From an uncultured bacterium (GTDB taxonomy: Bacteria > Bacteroidota > Bacteroidia > Chitinophagales > CAIODY01), in contig CAIODY010000037.1 in NCBI GenBank assembly GCA_903857255.1, positions 1-45,414 of the forward strand: a stretch of 45,414 nucleotides of DNA, in the 5' to 3' direction. Positions 1 through 8,208 of the stretch are shown here, one piece after another. The position numbers and the translations under genes were made by a program. Under the pieces are notes generated by a model, which searched no databases, was not told the origin of the DNA, and worked only from the letters and a program-made list of their open reading frames with translations. Within the stretch, counting starts at the first letter, position 1. Every line of letters begins with the position of its first letter.

Positions 1-573
1 GCTTTCAGGAAATGCACTTACCTGAATTTGGGTACAATTGAAACACAAGACCAAGTGAGTGCTGCACGATATTTCAAAAAACAAAATTGGGTAGATAGCA
101 ATAAAATTTCGATGTTCGGTTGGAGTTATGGTGGCTTCATGGCAACGAATTGTGCACTTCGTGGAGGCAATGTTTTCAATGCTTGTGTGGCTGTTGCGCC
201 AGTTACCGATTGGCGTTTTTATGACAACATTTACACCGAGCGTTATATGCGTACGCCAAAAGAAAATAAGTTGGGTTATGATAATTCTGCTTGCACAAAA
301 TATGCTGACAACATGAAAGGACATTTCCTTTTAATGCACGGCGGCGCTGATGATAATGTGCATACGCAAAATACTTTTGAACTCACCAACGCCTTGATTA
401 AAGCCGATAAACAGTATGATGAATTTATTTTCCCCAACAAAGCGCATGGCATCAGTGGTGGTAATACAAGATATTTTTTGTTCAAAAAAATGACGAATTT
501 CATTTTCGAAAAAAATCCGAGTGGGAATATTCAGAAAGAAAAAGAAGAAAAATTGATGTTGAAGAAAGATTAA
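1..573 (+). CDS. S9 family peptidase (DPP-IV type), C-terminal part
   Basis: This gene is cut by the window start: frame 1 is open from base 1, so only the catalytic C-terminus (190 codons) is visible. It is an alpha/beta-hydrolase of the prolyl oligopeptidase family, which removes dipeptides from peptides in the periplasm or at the surface. The nucleophile motif GWSYGGF has its Ser codon at 124-126. The other two triad residues fit the Asp in GGADDNVH and the His in NKAHGI. The TTG at 28 is an internal Leu codon, not a start. The end is lysine/glutamate rich. The TAA at 571-573 overlaps the hemN stop on the opposite strand, leaving no room for a terminator between the two genes. Confidence 0.93.
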   Translation, partial: AFRKCTYLNLGTIETQDQVSAARYFKKQNWVDSNKISMFGWSYGGFMATNCALRGGNVFNACVAVAPVTDWRFYDNIYTERYMRTPKENKLGYDNSACTKYADNMKGHFLLMHGGADDNVHTQNTFELTNALIKADKQYDEFIFPNKAHGISGGNTRYFLFKKMTNFIFEKNPSGNIQKEKEEKLMLKKD

Positions 574-1931
574 ATTGCTTTGCTAAAAGTATTACCAGTT
601 GATTGTTTGCGAAGCAATCGGGCATCAATGGCTGCACTGATAATGCGAACAAATAATTTCCCGTTTTCTTTTACTACAATTTCATTGTTGTTTAATTCAA
701 TTAAATCATCTGCCAACAATTGTTGCAGTTTTGATTTCATTTCAGCAAATAAAGCATTATCAAGCTTTTCGGGCTGTAAGGTGGTTTTATCTTGGCACAT
801 TAATTCCAAAATATTTTTCCGAATCATTTCATCTTCCACATCTAATTTATGTCCTGCAACAATTGGAAAAATGCCTTGTGCTATTTTTTCTTCATAGGCT
901 TCCACTTCTTTTTCATTTTGTATAAATCCATCCCAACAATCGCTGATGCTTGATGCACCCAAACCAATAATCAATTTAGTTTGTGTTGTGGTGTAACCCA
1001 TAAAATTTCGGTGCAAATTCCCATCGGCTGATGCAGCAAACATTTTGTCATCAGGTAATGCGAAATGGTCCATGCCTATTGCATCAAAACCTGCATCCAG
1101 CAATAGTTTTCTTCCTGTGTTATACATTTCCCATTTTTCAGTTGCTTTGGGTAAATCTTCTTCGGTGTAGCGGCGTTGCACTTTACTTTTCCATGGCACA
1201 TGAGCATAAGAATAAAATGCAATTCTATCAGGCATCATTTTTTTGATATTATTAATTGTGTGTTCAACGCTGGCAACCGTTTGTTTAGGTAAGCCATACA
1301 CCAAATCAACATTCACACTGCTGTAATTCAATTCCCTTGCCCATTCCACCACTTCGTTTGTTTTTTCAAATGATTGAATTCGATTGATAACGAATTGTAC
1401 AGCAGGGTCAAAATCTTGCACACCCAAACTGATGCGATTGAAACCCACGTCAGCTAAAGCTTTCAGATGTTCTTTAGTGGTGTAATTAGGATGAACTTCA
1501 ACACTAAATTCATGGTCGGCAGGTACAATGCCAGCTTTTGTAATTCCATTTATTAATTCAGTTAAATGTTCGGGCGAAAAAAAAGTTGGGGTTCCGCCAC
1601 CTAAATGAATTTCATGAATAATTGGTTTAGATGGAAGTAAGGCAACATACATTTGCCATTCCTTCAAAACCGTTGCTATGTAAGGACTTTCAACTTTATG
1701 ATTGGTCGTGATACGTTTGTTGCAAGCACAAAATGTGCATAGGTTTTCGCAAAACGGCAAATGAATATAAATGCTCATTTCGCCATTTTCTTTTTTGAAA
1801 GTATTGACAACACTTTGTTTCCAAATGTCAGTCGTCATGGTTTCATGCACCCAATAAGGTACAGTAGGATAGCTGGTATATCTAGGTGTAGGCACATCAA
1901 ATTTTTGCAACAAGGCTAAAATATTTTCCAT
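570..1931 (-). CDS. hemN: Oxygen-independent coproporphyrinogen III oxidase
   Basis: This radical-SAM enzyme decarboxylates coproporphyrinogen III to protoporphyrinogen IX in anaerobic haem synthesis in the cytoplasm. The 453 residues match the HemN length. The cluster motif CENLCTFCAC has cysteines at 61, 65, 68 and 70, the HemN pattern CxxxCxxCxC, which separates it from the HemW relatives. HLGGGTP follows, as in the SAM-binding glycine region. A TAATTTTGC promoter element lies on the same strand at 1935-1943, only four bases above the ATG, so the transcript probably has almost no leader. The gene is monocistronic and converges on the upstream peptidase gene. Confidence 0.96.
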   Translation of the reverse strand: MENILALLQKFDVPTPRYTSYPTVPYWVHETMTTDIWKQSVVNTFKKENGEMSIYIHLPFCENLCTFCACNKRITTNHKVESPYIATVLKEWQMYVALLPSKPIIHEIHLGGGTPTFFSPEHLTELINGITKAGIVPADHEFSVEVHPNYTTKEHLKALADVGFNRISLGVQDFDPAVQFVINRIQSFEKTNEVVEWARELNYSSVNVDLVYGLPKQTVASVEHTINNIKKMMPDRIAFYSYAHVPWKSKVQRRYTEEDLPKATEKWEMYNTGRKLLLDAGFDAIGMDHFALPDDKMFAASADGNLHRNFMGYTTTQTKLIIGLGASSISDCWDGFIQNEKEVEAYEEKIAQGIFPIVAGHKLDVEDEMIRKNILELMCQDKTTLQPEKLDNALFAEMKSKLQQLLADDLIELNNNEIVVKENGKLFVRIISAAIDARLLRKQSTGNTFSKAI

Positions 1932-1935
1932 GCTG

Positions 1936-1943
1936 CAAAATTA
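1936..1943 (-). promoter_or_regulatory. -7 element of the hemN promoter
   Basis: TAATTTTG on the minus strand fits the Bacteroidota -7 consensus TAnnTTTG. It lies four bases upstream of the hemN ATG. A TTTC occurs 20 bp further up, one base off the TTTG -33 element. Transcription from here would begin at or just before the start codon. Confidence 0.5.
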
Positions 1944-2121
1944 ATGGTTCTAAAATGGAGTTTGAAAAGAAAGTTGCACATGTTTATACTGAAAACATCT
2001 CTCACTTTAAAATATTTTCAATCGGTTGAAACTATTATGAATAGAGGACTTTGAAACAATAAGAAAAAACAACCGACAACCATACCCTTGTACTTCAAGA
2101 ATAAAACTGATTTTAATTACG

Positions 2122-2129
2122 TAAGTTTG
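2122..2129 (+). promoter_or_regulatory. -7 element of the ribBA promoter
   Basis: TAAGTTTG (followed by C) fits TAnnTTTG and lies 52 bp upstream of the ribBA ATG. I see no TTTG at the -33 position. I looked for an FMN riboswitch in the 250-bp gap 1932-2181 and did not recognise one. Confidence 0.45.
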
Positions 2130-2181
2130 CAGCCGCAAATGAACCAATTTTTATAAGGCTTGTTTTTGAAAAAAATAATTT

Positions 2182-3381
2182 ATGCTGAACACCATTGACG
2201 AAGCTATTGAAGATATTAAAAGAGGAAAATTAGTGATTGTAGTGGATGACGAAGACCGTGAAAATGAAGGCGATTTTATTACTGCCGCACGAAATGCAAC
2301 ACCCGAAGTGATTAATTTCATGAGCAGATACGGCAGGGGCTTAATTTGTGCGCCAATCAGCGAAGATATTTGCCACAGATTAGGTTTAGAGATGATGGTA
2401 GTAGATAACACCAGTTTGCATTCCACACCATTCACAGTTTCCATTGATTTATTAGGGCATGGCTGTACCACAGGCATTTCGGCGCAAGACCGCAGCAAAA
2501 CTGTGTTGGCAATGTTAGATGAAAAAATTAAGCCTGAAGAGTTTGGCAAACCTGGACACATTTTCCCTTTGAAAGCTCAAAAAGGTGGCGTATTGCGCCG
2601 CACAGGTCATACTGAAGCAACCATTGATTTAGCCATGTTAGCAGGTTTTGAATCGGCTGGTGTGCTGGTTGAAATCATGAACGAAGATGGTACGATGGCT
2701 CGTTTACCACAATTATTAGAGATTGCTAAGCAACACGATTTGAAAGTAATTTCAATTGAAGATTTAGTGGCTTATCGACTGAATAAAGAGTGTTTGATTC
2801 AAGAAGAAACCCGAGTAAAAATGCCGACCAAATGGGGCGAATTTGAATTGATAGCTTTCAGTCAAATCAATTCGCACGAAACTCATTTGGCATTAAAAAA
2901 AGGTGATTGGAAAACTGATGAACCCATTATGGTGAGAGTGCATAGCAGTTGTGTTACAGGCGATATTTTAGGTTCGTTGCGTTGCGATTGCGGTGAACAA
3001 TTACACAAAGCTATGGAGTTAATTAATAAAGAAGGGAAAGGTTTGGTATTATACATGAATCAAGAAGGCAGAGGCATTGGTTTATTGAATAAATTGAAAG
3101 CCTATAAATTGCAAGAAGAAGGATTAGATACTGTAGAAGCTAATTTAGAATTAGGTTTCAAAAGCGATGAAAGAGACTATGGTGTTGGTGCACAAATATT
3201 GCGACACCTCAATGTGAGCAAAATAAAATTGCTGACTAACAACCCTAAAAAACGTGCTGGCTTAATTGGTTATGGTTTAGAAATAGTTGATAATATTGGT
3301 ATTCCAGTAGTTCCTAATCAACACAATCAACATTATTTGCAAACAAAAAAAGATAAAATGGGGCACCATTTAGATTTGTAA
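2182..3381 (+). CDS. ribBA: Bifunctional DHBP synthase / GTP cyclohydrolase II
   Basis: The 399-aa fusion makes both precursors of riboflavin. The N-terminal half (about 1-200) converts ribulose 5-phosphate to 3,4-dihydroxy-2-butanone 4-phosphate and shows the acidic loop [11 protein letters not shown]. The C-terminal half opens the GTP ring and shows the zinc cysteines in [20 protein letters not shown] (Cys257, 268, 270) and the NQEGRGIGL signature. Length and domain order are normal for a complete RibBA. The start at 2182 gives the usual short N-terminus before the first domain. The gene is followed by a 95-bp gap holding the next promoter, so it is probably transcribed alone. Confidence 0.97.
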   Translation: MLNTIDEAIEDIKRGKLVIVVDDEDRENEGDFITAARNATPEVINFMSRYGRGLICAPISEDICHRLGLEMMVVDNTSLHSTPFTVSIDLLGHGCTTGISAQDRSKTVLAMLDEKIKPEEFGKPGHIFPLKAQKGGVLRRTGHTEATIDLAMLAGFESAGVLVEIMNEDGTMARLPQLLEIAKQHDLKVISIEDLVAYRLNKECLIQEETRVKMPTKWGEFELIAFSQINSHETHLALKKGDWKTDEPIMVRVHSSCVTGDILGSLRCDCGEQLHKAMELINKEGKGLVLYMNQEGRGIGLLNKLKAYKLQEEGLDTVEANLELGFKSDERDYGVGAQILRHLNVSKIKLLTNNPKKRAGLIGYGLEIVDNIGIPVVPNQHNQHYLQTKKDKMGHHLDL

Positions 3382-3430
3382 ATATATTTAGCTCTTAGTA
3401 TGCTATACTTTCACTTACCCTTAATACTTC

Positions 3431-3466
3431 GTTAATCTTTTAGTAACAAAGCACTTCGACCTTTGC
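3431..3466 (+). promoter_or_regulatory. Pho-box-like direct repeat and -7 element
   Basis: Half-sites GTTAATC (3431-3437) and AGTAACA (3442-3448) are separated by TTTT, an 11-bp repeat period. Exactly 9 bp later comes GACCTTTGC (3458-3466), which resembles the Bacteroidota -7 element. There is no TTTG -33 box; the first half-site sits where it would be, as expected for a promoter that needs an activator. The same spacing recurs upstream of 5419 and 8322. The ATG of the next gene is only 11 bp after the -7 element. Confidence 0.55.
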
Positions 3467-3476
3467 AAAAACTAAA

Positions 3477-4298
3477 ATGAATTTTAAAAAAGAACTCGAA
3501 GTAGTTGTAATCAGTGATGTTCACTTGGGTACATATGGCAGCCATGCCAAAGAATTATTGCAATATTTAAAATCAATTCGCCCACATACATTAATCCTTA
3601 ATGGTGATATTATTGACATTTGGAATTTTCGCAAAAGTTATTTTCCAGCCGCTCACATGGATGTTTTGCGGCGCATTATGAAAATGGCAAGCAAAGGTAC
3701 AAAGGTCGTTTACATCACCGGCAACCACGATGATATGCTGCGAAAATATACTGATTTGCAATTGGGCAATTTGCAAATCGTAGATAAATATTTACTGGAA
3801 ATTGAAAACAAAAAAGCTTGGATTTTTCATGGCGATGTTTTTGATAACACCACCAAAGGCTCGGCAAAGCTGCTGGCAAAGCTGGGTGGCAAGGGTTACG
3901 ACTGGTTAATTATTGTAAACAGAATGATTAATTGGTTGCTCGAAAAATTTGGAAAAGACAAAATTTCTTTCTCGAAAAAAGTGAAAGACAGTGTAAAAAA
4001 AGCAGTGTCGTGGATTAATAATTTTGAAACCACAGCAGCCGAATTAGCCATTGAAAAAAAATATGACTTTGTGATTTGCGGACATATTCACAAACCGCAA
4101 AACAGAATTATCACCACCGAAAAAGGAAGTGTGCAATATCTGAATAGTGGCGATTGGGTCGAAAACCTTACTGCGCTTGAGTTTAATGAAGGCGAATGGA
4201 AAGTGTACCAATATGAAGAAGATAAAATCAAAACTTTTTTACCCGAAAAAGAAGATGAAAACGAAGCCGATTTTTTGACTAAAATTTTAGCATCCTAA
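3477..4298 (+). CDS. COG2908 metallophosphoesterase, PlcP/LpxH-like
   Basis: This 273-aa calcineurin-fold phosphoesterase has all metal motifs: SDVH (Asp14, His16), NGDIID (Asp44, Asp47), GNHD (82-85), HGD (118-120) and GHIH (202-205). Databases often label the family UDP-2,3-diacylglucosamine diphosphatase. However, E. coli-type LpxH has GNRD where this protein has GNHD, and the region 135-185 plus the end motif SGDWVENLTALEF recall the PlcP phospholipase C group that strips phospholipid headgroups under phosphate starvation. That comparison is from memory, without an alignment. A glycosyltransferase follows 6 bp later, the arrangement known for PlcP-Agt lipid-remodelling operons. LpxH function in lipid A synthesis remains the alternative. 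No signal peptide is seen; it probably acts at the inner face of the membrane. Confidence 0.85.
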   Translation: MNFKKELEVVVISDVHLGTYGSHAKELLQYLKSIRPHTLILNGDIIDIWNFRKSYFPAAHMDVLRRIMKMASKGTKVVYITGNHDDMLRKYTDLQLGNLQIVDKYLLEIENKKAWIFHGDVFDNTTKGSAKLLAKLGGKGYDWLIIVNRMINWLLEKFGKDKISFSKKVKDSVKKAVSWINNFETTAAELAIEKKYDFVICGHIHKPQNRIITTEKGSVQYLNSGDWVENLTALEFNEGEWKVYQYEEDKIKTFLPEKEDENEADFLTKILAS

Positions 4299-4304
4299 TT
4301 TACT

Positions 4305-5333
4305 ATGAAAATATTTTATGCCGTACAAGCTACAGGCAATGGGCATTTGAGCAGAGCTACTCAATTATATCCACACTTAAAAAAGTTTGGTGAAGTTGAT
4401 TTTTTTGTAAGCGGAAGCAACTCGAATTTAGATTATCCATTTCCAGTAAAATACCGCAGCGATGGATGGAGCCTGCATTACAGCAAATGCGGCGGTTTAA
4501 ATTATTGGGATATTGTGAAAAATACAAAACCTGCCCATCTTTATAAAGATGCAGCAGCATTGCCTTTGAAGCAATATGATGTGGTAATAAATGATTTCGA
4601 TTTTATTACTTCTATTGGATGTAAAATGCAAAAAGTGCCTTCGGTGCAGTTGGGGCATCAGGCAAGTTTTCAATCTGATTTAACGCCACGACCTGCGAAG
4701 AAAAATTATTTGGGCGAAATTATTTTGAAACATTACGCCAAAGCCACACAGCATATAGGTTTGCACTTTCAACCGTACGACAATTTTATTTTTCCACCTG
4801 TGGTAAAACAAGAATTGATGAATCAAGAAGTGTTAGATTTAAACCACGTAACCGTTTACCTGCCTTCATTTCAGCAACATTGCTTGCATGATGCTTTTAG
4901 AAAATTGAAAGACATTCCGTTTCATTGGTTTTTAAATGGTGTTGAAAAACCTTACACCGAAAACAACATTACTTACTACCCTGTGAACCAAAATATGTTT
5001 AACAAAAGTTTACTCACTTGCCACGGATTGATTACTGGTGGCGGATTTGAAACACCTTCCGAAGCTTTGTTTTTAGGAAAGCGATTGATGAGCATTCCTA
5101 TTCGTAATCATTACGAACAACAATGTAATGCAGCAGCATTGCAGCAAATGGGCATTTGTGTGTTGGAAGAGGCAGATGAATATTTTGCAAAAAATATCGA
5201 AACATGGTATTTGGCAAATCCACCGAAAGCCGCTGTGAAAGCTAACAATATTGCTACAACTTTAGAATATTTGTTTGATACTTTTCCCTATCATCAAAAA
5301 GAAGAAGCACACGAAATGGCATTGTTTGTTTAA
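4305..5333 (+). CDS. Glycosyltransferase, GT28/GT1-like fold
   Basis: The 342-aa protein has a GT-B layout. Its N-terminal nucleotide-fold begins IFYAVQATGNGHLSRA, with the glycine/His loop typical of MurG/UGT relatives (the MJ1255-like family). Its C-terminal donor-site region contains HGLITGGGFETPSEALFLG and then PIRNHYEQQCNA. No membrane segment or signal peptide is visible. The donor sugar and acceptor cannot be read from the sequence. It is 6 bp downstream of the PlcP-like phosphoesterase and clearly in its operon. If that gene releases diacylglycerol, this enzyme could add a sugar to make a phosphorus-free glycolipid, as GT28 diglyceride glycosyltransferases do. That pathway is an inference from context. 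Confidence 0.85.
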   Translation: MKIFYAVQATGNGHLSRATQLYPHLKKFGEVDFFVSGSNSNLDYPFPVKYRSDGWSLHYSKCGGLNYWDIVKNTKPAHLYKDAAALPLKQYDVVINDFDFITSIGCKMQKVPSVQLGHQASFQSDLTPRPAKKNYLGEIILKHYAKATQHIGLHFQPYDNFIFPPVVKQELMNQEVLDLNHVTVYLPSFQQHCLHDAFRKLKDIPFHWFLNGVEKPYTENNITYYPVNQNMFNKSLLTCHGLITGGGFETPSEALFLGKRLMSIPIRNHYEQQCNAAALQQMGICVLEEADEYFAKNIETWYLANPPKAAVKANNIATTLEYLFDTFPYHQKEEAHEMALFV

Positions 5334-5364
5334 TGTTTCCAAAATAAACTAACCATAGCTTTTA

Positions 5365-5400
5365 GGTAACATTTCGATAATATTAACTTTCGACTTTTGC
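5365..5400 (+). promoter_or_regulatory. Pho-box-like direct repeat and -7 element
   Basis: Half-sites GGTAACA (5365-5371) and GATAATA (5376-5382) flank a TTTC spacer. After 9 bp comes GACTTTTGC (5392-5400). Spacing is identical to the boxes at 3431 and 8242. It lies 18 bp upstream of the lamin-tail lipoprotein gene and would drive the three-gene operon 5419-7913. Confidence 0.55.
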
Positions 5401-5418
5401 GGCGAAATAATTAAAGTC

Positions 5419-5988
5419 ATGCAAAAAGTTTTTTACGCAGTCATTTTTTCCATTATCATTTTTTCTGGTTGTACAAAAGATAGAACCTTCACATTCCCAA
5501 CAAATGTAGCTGTTGTTTCATACGATACTACAAAACCTTTCATTGTTGCCAACGAGTTTGTTGCCACCGAAGATGCGAATTCGTGGACGAACGAATTTGG
5601 CAAACAAGCCGATTGGATTGAGTTGTATAATCCATCCAACCACATCATGGATTTTAACACCGAAAATATTTACATCACTGATACTATCGGCATCAAAGAC
5701 AAATTTCAGTTGACACATTTTACCATTGCGCCCAAAGCATTTTTAATGGTTTGTTGCGATGATTCGGCAAGAAATACCGCTACACAAATTCACACCAGTT
5801 TTAGTTTATCAAAGAAGGGTGAGTTTGTTGGAGTTTACAGAAAAAATAATGACGGCAGTTTTACAGCCATGACTGAAAAGCCTTTTGCAGCGCAGACTGC
5901 AGGCGTAAGCACAGGCATGTATCCTGATGGAAGTGGCGTATGGTATGGCAATTTAACACCAACACCTGGTGCATCTAATCATCAATAA
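5419..5988 (+). CDS. Lamin-tail-domain lipoprotein
   Basis: The 189-aa precursor has a lipoprotein signal ending FSGC, with Cys18 as the lipidation site and a KD pair after it. The mature part (about 37-150) matches a lamin-tail domain, an Ig-like beta sandwich: FVATEDANSWTNEFGKQADW then IELYNPSNHIMDF, and later a FTIAPKAFLMVCCD strand. Bacterial lamin-tail domains are found in secreted or surface proteins, sometimes next to nucleases or phosphatases. Here the domain stands alone, so it is more likely a binding module than an enzyme. It is the first gene of an operon with the beta-propeller gene 31 bp downstream and a porin. The function is unknown. Confidence 0.82.
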   Translation: MQKVFYAVIFSIIIFSGCTKDRTFTFPTNVAVVSYDTTKPFIVANEFVATEDANSWTNEFGKQADWIELYNPSNHIMDFNTENIYITDTIGIKDKFQLTHFTIAPKAFLMVCCDDSARNTATQIHTSFSLSKKGEFVGVYRKNNDGSFTAMTEKPFAAQTAGVSTGMYPDGSGVWYGNLTPTPGASNHQ

Positions 5989-6019
5989 TTTCTTTCAAAA
6001 ATTTCATCTAATAATTATC

Positions 6020-6736
6020 ATGAAAAAAATATTTTTCGCAGCACCGTTTGTTGTGTTGCTTTCATTTATTCCGATTCAAAAAATAAAATTCAACAAAGCT
6101 GTAACGGTGGATGTGTTGGAACCATCAGACATTTGTTTGGCTGCCGACAACCAAAATTTTTATGTAGCTGGCAACCGTGGAATGATTGCAAAAGTTACTC
6201 CCGAAGGAAAAGTGATTAACTCGTATGACAATGCTGGAGCGGATTACGAAGGTGTTACTTTACTTGGTAATGATTTGTATGTGGTGGATGAAACCTATCG
6301 CCGAGTGGATAAATTTGATGCTACTACTTTGAAAAAAATTAGCTCGGTTTATTTACGCGACAATGGCGGCATGAACAAATCGTTTGAAGGTATTACTTAC
6401 AATCCTGAAAGAAAAATTTTCATCACCATTACTGAAAGTCCTGTTTCCATTCATGAATATAATGAAGAGTGGTTTGAAAAAAATGTGATAGACGAAACTG
6501 CTTTTAAAGAAGCGTCTTCTATCCTTTATCACAAAGGGTTTGTATGGATTTTGAGTGATGAAAAACGCACTGTTTATCAAGTAAATCAAAACGATTATTC
6601 CATCATTAATCAATGGCAAATTCCTGTTTTAAATCCTGAAGGAATTTGTTTTGATGCCAACGAAAACTTGATTATTCAATCAGATGATAGACAAACCATT
6701 TACACCTTTTCACCATTAAATTACCATGCAAAATAA
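6020..6736 (+). CDS. SdiA-regulated family beta-propeller protein
   Basis: The product is 238 aa from the ATG at 6020. Longer frames reach 5969 but add no signal-like sequence and overlap the preceding gene. From 6020 the N-terminus MKKIFFAAPFVVLLSFIP is a good export signal or membrane anchor. Repeating blades contain ADNQNFYVAGNRGMIAKV, YDNAGADYEGVTL and NPEGICFDANENLIIQSD. This pattern fits the SdiA-regulated (YjiK/YncE-like, PF06977) family, which folds as a phytase-like propeller. No catalytic residues can be assigned with confidence. Its last 11 bases overlap the porin gene, so the two are translationally coupled. A role as a periplasmic partner of the porin or as a weak phosphoesterase is possible but unproven. 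Confidence 0.8.
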   Translation: MKKIFFAAPFVVLLSFIPIQKIKFNKAVTVDVLEPSDICLAADNQNFYVAGNRGMIAKVTPEGKVINSYDNAGADYEGVTLLGNDLYVVDETYRRVDKFDATTLKKISSVYLRDNGGMNKSFEGITYNPERKIFITITESPVSIHEYNEEWFEKNVIDETAFKEASSILYHKGFVWILSDEKRTVYQVNQNDYSIINQWQIPVLNPEGICFDANENLIIQSDDRQTIYTFSPLNYHAK

Positions 6737-7913
6737 AAATTTACTTTCGCTTGCAATATTGATTGCTACTGTGTTTGCAGTCAATTCAACCCAAGCACAA
6801 TTTACAGTTGTGGGCAGAAATTCTGTATCAGAAATTTCGGGTTGGTTCACACCAATTTACAATTTCAGATTTTATAATCCTGAATTGCCTAACAACGACC
6901 ATGCAAAAATAAATTCAAAAGATGCACTTGGTGTTGATTATGCTCGATTTACTTTGAATGGAAAAATCAGAGGCAAATTTGAATATTCATTCGAGTATGA
7001 TTTAGCCAGCACATTTGCTGGAAACACTGATGTAACGGCATCTCCAGTAACCGATGCAAATTTAACTTATACAGGTTGTAAATTTTTCAACGTAAAAGTT
7101 GGCTACATGAAAGTGCCATTTTCAATGGGCTCGATGATTACCGAAAAATACTCGGCGTTTGAAGGCAGACCCGAAGTGGTTCGTTCCGGATTTTTTAGTC
7201 GCCGCGATGCAGGCGTGATGTTGTTCAAAGATTTTTTGAATCAACGATTAAATGTGTCGGCTGGCATTTATAGCGGCATGGGCGAATACATTTGGTATGG
7301 CGCAACGGATGCGATTGCACAACCCGAATATATGGCTCGTGTTACATACAGCTATCCTTCAAAAGTTCGTGAACGTGAAGTTGATTTGAACAGTACGCCA
7401 GTGCCGCAATTTCGTATTGGTGTAAATGGTTCTTACAACAAACGCGATACAACAATTGATGGCGGACACAATGTTGGAAGTTCAACTCCACTAACTTATA
7501 TCAAAGGCGAAAAATATGGCTATGGTGCTGATTTTACTTTCTTCTACAACAATTTTTCGTTTCAAGTTGAAGCCGACCAATTCCGTTATCAGCCTGCTGA
7601 TTTAACCATGATTCCAGTAAATTCAAATGGGAATATTTTGACAAAATATTTCAGAGGTGGTGGTTGGTATGGTCAGTTAAATTATTTTTGCCCGAAATTA
7701 AAATCATCATTTTCTGTTCGCTACGACAATATAAATGTGAATGATGCGGTGAAAGGCGACAATGGAAATACAGTAAGTTATTCGTACCAATATTATTTCA
7801 ACTCTTACAAAACGGTGTTCAGAATGCAGTATTGGCAACGCTTACACGATGTTGATACCCATCTGCCTTTAGAAAATGACCAATTAAGAATTGGATTTCA
7901 ATTCTTGTTTTAA
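6726..7913 (+). CDS. Phosphate-selective porin O/P family outer-membrane porin
   Basis: The 395-aa precursor has a signal peptide probably cut after TQAQ (residues 1-24 or 25). The mature chain alternates polar and aromatic residues, as in a beta barrel. It ends in aromatic Phe (QLRIGFQFLF), the outer-membrane insertion signal. Family hallmarks are DYARFTLNGKIRGKFEYSFE near the N-terminus and VKVGYMKVPFSMGSMITEKY in the middle. OprO/OprP proteins take up phosphate or polyphosphate in Pseudomonas, but in Bacteroidota the family is broad and selectivity cannot be read from sequence. It is the last gene of the lamin-tail operon and is followed by a bidirectional terminator at 7944. Confidence 0.88.
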   Translation: MQNKNLLSLAILIATVFAVNSTQAQFTVVGRNSVSEISGWFTPIYNFRFYNPELPNNDHAKINSKDALGVDYARFTLNGKIRGKFEYSFEYDLASTFAGNTDVTASPVTDANLTYTGCKFFNVKVGYMKVPFSMGSMITEKYSAFEGRPEVVRSGFFSRRDAGVMLFKDFLNQRLNVSAGIYSGMGEYIWYGATDAIAQPEYMARVTYSYPSKVREREVDLNSTPVPQFRIGVNGSYNKRDTTIDGGHNVGSSTPLTYIKGEKYGYGADFTFFYNNFSFQVEADQFRYQPADLTMIPVNSNGNILTKYFRGGGWYGQLNYFCPKLKSSFSVRYDNINVNDAVKGDNGNTVSYSYQYYFNSYKTVFRMQYWQRLHDVDTHLPLENDQLRIGFQFLF

Positions 7914-7943
7914 TAAAAATTGAAACAAAATTTTTCATCAAAA

Positions 7944-7972
7944 AAAGCCTTGTGATTTTTTCGCAGGGCTTT
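7944..7972. terminator. Bidirectional rho-independent terminator
   Basis: A 9-bp stem AAAGCCTTG / CAGGGCTTT (one G-U pair) has an 11-nt loop. On the minus strand the stem is followed by a run of seven T; on the plus strand by CATTTT. It ends the porin operon and, read the other way, the 34-aa peptide gene at 8011-8115. Confidence 0.75.
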
Positions 7973-7992
7973 CATTTTGAAAGATGTCAAGA

Positions 7993-8016
7993 AACTAATT
8001 TTGTACTAAATTAGTT
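7993..8016. repeat. Perfect 9-bp inverted repeat
   Basis: AACTAATTT and AAATTAGTT flank a 6-nt loop. The right arm covers the TAA stop of the small minus-strand gene. It is AT-only apart from one pair and has no T tail, so it may stabilise a 3' end or bind a protein. Confidence 0.5.
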
Positions 8017-8115
8017 CACTTCTTTGTTCATCATTTTGGCTGCAAGCATTGCTGCTAAAATGATGGCAGCAATAAAAAAAGTAGCTAACGGAGAAATTAA
8101 TTTGTGTTGCATCAT
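8011..8115 (-). CDS. 34-aa single-pass membrane peptide (putative)
   Basis: This frame is shorter than usual gene-calling limits. It reads MMQHKLISPL, then a hydrophobic stretch ATFFIAAIILAAMLAA, then KMMNKEVN and TAA. The layout is one transmembrane helix with a charged C-terminal tail, like known small regulatory membrane proteins. Support for a real gene: an upstream CAACTTTG element (8134-8141, minus strand) 18 bp from the ATG; a T-rich terminator 40 bp downstream on the same strand at 7944; and no other gene to explain a minus-strand terminator there. It lies between the porin operon and the response-regulator gene. The function is unknown; a partner role for either neighbour is only a guess. 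Confidence 0.5.
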   Translation of the reverse strand: MMQHKLISPLATFFIAAIILAAMLAAKMMNKEVN

Positions 8116-8208
8116 CAGTTTTTTTTGTTGCTACAAAGTTGTAACGCCAACATGAAGCCAATATTAAGCCCAAATTATTTTACCATGAAACCTTGATGAA
8201 TGCTAATT

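Noticed and set aside
1932-2181. Possible FMN riboswitch upstream of ribBA
   Set aside because: I could not find the conserved stems or sequence blocks of an RFN element in the 250-bp gap.
3477-4298. Plain lpxH assignment
   Set aside because: GNHD in place of GNRD, the longer insert and the C-terminal GDWVENLTAL do not fit E. coli-type LpxH; kept as an alternative only.
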